A stretch of DNA of 64,000 nt from positions 37,553 to 101,552 of the forward strand of contig JACOEL010000018.1 of NCBI GenBank assembly GCA_024998625.1. The letters are read 5' to 3'. Position 1 is the stretch's first letter. The number at the start of each line of letters is the position of its first letter. Shown one piece after another: positions 62,471-64,000 of the stretch. The notes beneath the pieces are model-generated. The model made no database searches. It worked only from the letters and a program-made list of their open reading frames with translations, and was not told the origin of the DNA. Both the position numbers and the translations under genes were made by a program. The DNA is from Nitrospira sp. (GTDB lineage Bacteria > Nitrospirota > Nitrospiria > Nitrospirales > Nitrospiraceae).

Positions 62471-62629
62471 TTACGCAAGATTCTGAGCTGGCGAAGCGCC
62501 TTTTCGAGGTTGTTGTTCGACGGCCAAGGCATGGGCTGTGATGGCGTAGCCGCAGTGGCCGCAAGATAAAAATCCTCCCGTGGGGGCAAGACTGTGATGT
62601 TTGCAGCGTGGACAATCGTAGAGCTTCAT
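62471..62629 (-). CDS. 52-aa zinc-ribbon protein (not called by length-limited gene finders)
   Basis: MKLYDCPRCKHHSLAPTGGF is followed by LSCGHCGYAITAHALAVEQQ: two CxxC pairs 15 residues apart, a typical rubredoxin-like zinc ribbon. An AGGA lies 8 bp before the ATG. The frame ends before the one-helix protein gene. Position and pattern match the other mini-genes of the array. Confidence 0.65.
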   Translation of the reverse strand: MKLYDCPRCKHHSLAPTGGFLSCGHCGYAITAHALAVEQQPRKGASPAQNLA

Positions 62630-62643
62630 AGTGGTTTCCTGGG

Positions 62644-62862
62644 TTAGTGGCAGAAATCATTGTGTAGGGTCGGGATTGTGCCGGATGGCTGTGGCCGCCG
62701 TAACTCTTCATACCGTGCGTGTAGGTGCGCCACGGCGTTGGCGAACAATGTGAACTCATGGGACTCGAAATGTAGAGTGACTGAGCCGTACCTGAAGTGA
62801 AGTTTCCCGCAGGTGCACATGTTGATTCCAGTCCGGCCGTTGCGCGGATTGAGCGAATGCAT
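62644..62862 (-). CDS. 72-aa protein with CxC motif
   Basis: After a short basic start (MHSLNPRNGRTGINM) comes CTCGKLHFRYGSVTLHFESHEFTLFANAVAHLHARYEELRR: a compact beta-hairpin/helix domain resembling small conserved proteins of unknown function. AAAGGAG lies about 10 bp before the ATG. His residues and a CxC pair could bind a metal. It follows the 66-aa zinc-ribbon gene by 95 bp. Confidence 0.6.
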   Translation of the reverse strand: MHSLNPRNGRTGINMCTCGKLHFRYGSVTLHFESHEFTLFANAVAHLHARYEELRRPQPSGTIPTLHNDFCH

Positions 62863-62957
62863 GGGTTAGGTGCTCCTTTGTTGCATGAGATGGCAGTTTC
62901 GATGATCAGTCGTAGGACCGGCTGTTGGTTCGCAATAGGGGCTCATCTGGGTTAGGA

Positions 62958-63158
62958 CTAGGGATGTCTTGTGATTCGTAGATCTTCTACCGTTATGTTG
63001 GGTATGGTACGGCGTGATTTCGCCTGTCGCTCGCGTGATGAATATGAGCGAGGTAAGCTATGGGCCCCGCAATTGATGCATCTCCATCGGTCCTCCGGAT
63101 GATGGAAGTCATTGGAGGGCTCGCTGGCAAGATGCCCTCCGCAACCAGAACAACCCAT
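62958..63158 (-). CDS. 66-aa zinc-ribbon protein
   Basis: MGCSGCGGHLASEPSNDFHH then WRCINCGAHSLPRSYSS: two CxxC pairs separated by about 20 residues, followed by a basic tail with KSRR. GGAGGAG lies 6 bp before the ATG at 63158; the longer frame upstream is discarded because of that site. It is the first gene of the array on this strand. Confidence 0.7.
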   Translation of the reverse strand: MGCSGCGGHLASEPSNDFHHPEDRWRCINCGAHSLPRSYSSRERQAKSRRTIPNITVEDLRITRHP

Positions 63159-63630
63159 ACGTTGCTCCTCCAGGATAAAGTGTTCTCTGTGAAGCCGCTG
63201 GACGGAAACTGTAAAGGGGTGCTCCCTCCACAGTCTCCATCCCGCGGGTCCATTCACGCTGCTCCGTCGACCTGATGGGCTTGATCAGTGTCGCCTTGTC
63301 TTCAGGCGAGGGACATAAACGGGCAGTTCAGTTCCTGGTCGCGCTGAAGATTAGAGCAGGGCGAATGACTATTATGATTTCAATTCTCAATATCATTATA
63401 GGGGGTTCGTGAGATCTCGGGAATGCTTATTTTCCTGATCTTCAGATAATTTCTTGGTGCTGTGGCGCGGGTCTGTTTTTTGAATTGTGACTGCGAGGAC
63501 CTTCCCTAGCGGGGAACGAAAGAAAGGGAACTAGGAGACGGTTTGAGAGGAGTGCGGTAGCCGCGGTTGGCTCAATGAGTGAAGCTTCTTTATAGCCTAG
63601 CTGAGAGAGTTGAATCTACGCCACGCTCAG
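63159..63630. other. 472-bp region upstream of the mini-gene array
   Basis: No gene. An AT-rich patch at about 63370-63400 contains on the minus strand a TATAAT (63394-63399) and, overlapping it, a Fur-box-like sequence (63382-63400, 12 of 19 positions of the consensus). It could be the promoter/operator of the array. The -35 element is poor. The rest shows nothing recognisable. Confidence 0.35.
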
Positions 63631-63960
63631 CATGAGAAGGAGAAGCGAATCCGATCATTTGTGGCATTCATTACATCTTGCGCTCGGCAAGCGAAAATCG
63701 AGGGTTTTCATTTCCACGACCTGCGCCATACGTTCGCGACGACGCTGGTGTAGAGCGGGGTCGATCGTTATAAGATGCAGCAGTTGCTGGGGCACAAATC
63801 GTCCACCATGACGCAACGGTATGCCCACATTAACCGGAGAGTTTGCGGGATGGAGTAGAGATCTTGGACCACCTGCGAGACAGTAGCACAAAAGTAGCAC
63901 AGTCGGCGGGTCTTGAAGAGGGGGGTGAACTACGTAAGTGGTTGAAAAATGGTGGGCCGT
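63631..63960 (+). pseudogene. Tyrosine recombinase/integrase remnant, C-terminal catalytic part
   Basis: The frame starting about 63631 encodes QAKIEGFHFHDLRHTFATTLV, then a TAG stop, then SGVDRYKMQQLLGHKSSTMTQRYAHI: the conserved HxLRHTFAT and LLGHKS..TQRYAH boxes of phage-type integrases. The third frame then continues as PESLRDGVEILDHLRDSSTKVAQ to the tRNA, so a stop and a frameshift (plus a second stop at the junction) inactivate it. The N-terminal two thirds are missing. The gene faces, and runs into, the 3' end of tRNA-Lys, the usual integration site arrangement. Confidence 0.85.
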
Positions 63961-64000
63961 GTAGGGGTCGAACCTACGGCCCGCTGATTAAGAGTCAGCT
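63950..64000 (-). tRNA. tRNA-Lys (anticodon CTT), partial at window edge
   Basis: The minus strand gives GCTGA-CTCTTAA-TCAGC (anticodon stem and loop, CTT at 34-36), the T arm GTAGGTTCGACCCCTAC, the acceptor strand ACGGCCC.. and encoded CCA at 63950-63952. The 5' half lies beyond the window. It probably serves as the attachment site of the adjacent island. Confidence 0.92.

Noticed and set aside
63382..63400. Fur-box-like sequence
   Set aside because: Matches about 12 of 19 consensus positions, mainly in one half; kept only as a possible operator, not as a feature.
1..64000. CRISPR array
   Set aside because: No regularly spaced direct repeats were seen anywhere in the window.

Overview
The window is about 64 kb of densely coding, GC-rich bacterial DNA with a Gram-negative layout: prepilin peptidase and type IV pilus minor pilins, PilY1, an outer-membrane porin, Tat components and a di-haem cytochrome c peroxidase. 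The gene mix suggests a Nitrospirota (Nitrospira-like) chromosome: alginate-export-type porin, citramalate synthase route, small secreted c-type cytochromes, DUF1264 proteins and many GTG/TTG starts. This placement is inference; no similarity search was run and no diagnostic nitrification gene is present.

Layout: 1-7.0 kb is an amino-acid operon (aminotransferase end, hom, thrC, an ApgM-type phosphomutase-like gene, lysC, cimA). 7.0-11.8 kb holds housekeeping genes (IHF/HU, MerR, tRNA-Pro, surE, DedA, cysS, rlmB). 12.3-27.5 kb is a type IV pilus region with prepilin peptidase, two separate minor-pilin sets (FimT/GspH, PilV, PilW, PilX), a PilB/GspE ATPase, PilY1 and a probable lipoprotein with Ig-like repeats. 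27.6-35.5 kb carries phoH-ybeY-ftsY, a double-receiver protein, and an M1 peptidase / TolB-like propeller / PAP2 operon. 35.6-42.0 kb is mostly on the minus strand: a three-gene envelope glycosylation operon (GT2, LAB_N-like, ArnT-like), an ABC exporter whose nucleotide-binding motifs are all degenerate, a TauE/SafE permease and a periplasmic protein. 42.2-53.9 kb has a MidA-type methyltransferase, tatA/tatB, the porin and a small partner, RecQ, ThrH, a YkgJ protein, YdcF, EVE, a small HExxH protein and a PSP1 protein. 54.1-57.3 kb is a saccharopine-dehydrogenase-like / ALDH7-like / VOC operon. 57.5-60.3 kb encodes periplasmic redox proteins and two tandem DUF1264 paralogues. 60.9-63.2 kb is an array of very small minus-strand genes (three zinc ribbons, a 72-aa CxC protein, two one-helix membrane proteins, a 76-aa protein) ending in a PilZ-domain gene. 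It abuts a decayed tyrosine integrase that runs into the 3' end of a tRNA-Lys cut by the window edge, which is the architecture of a tRNA-anchored genomic island.

The most interesting items are: the mini-gene array beside the dead integrase; the ABC exporter that has lost P-loop glycines, signature, catalytic Glu and H-loop, and whose ribosome binding site lies in a perfect hairpin; two non-ThrB candidates (ApgM-like and ThrH) for making O-phosphohomoserine; and the double minor-pilin set with its structured pilY1 leader.
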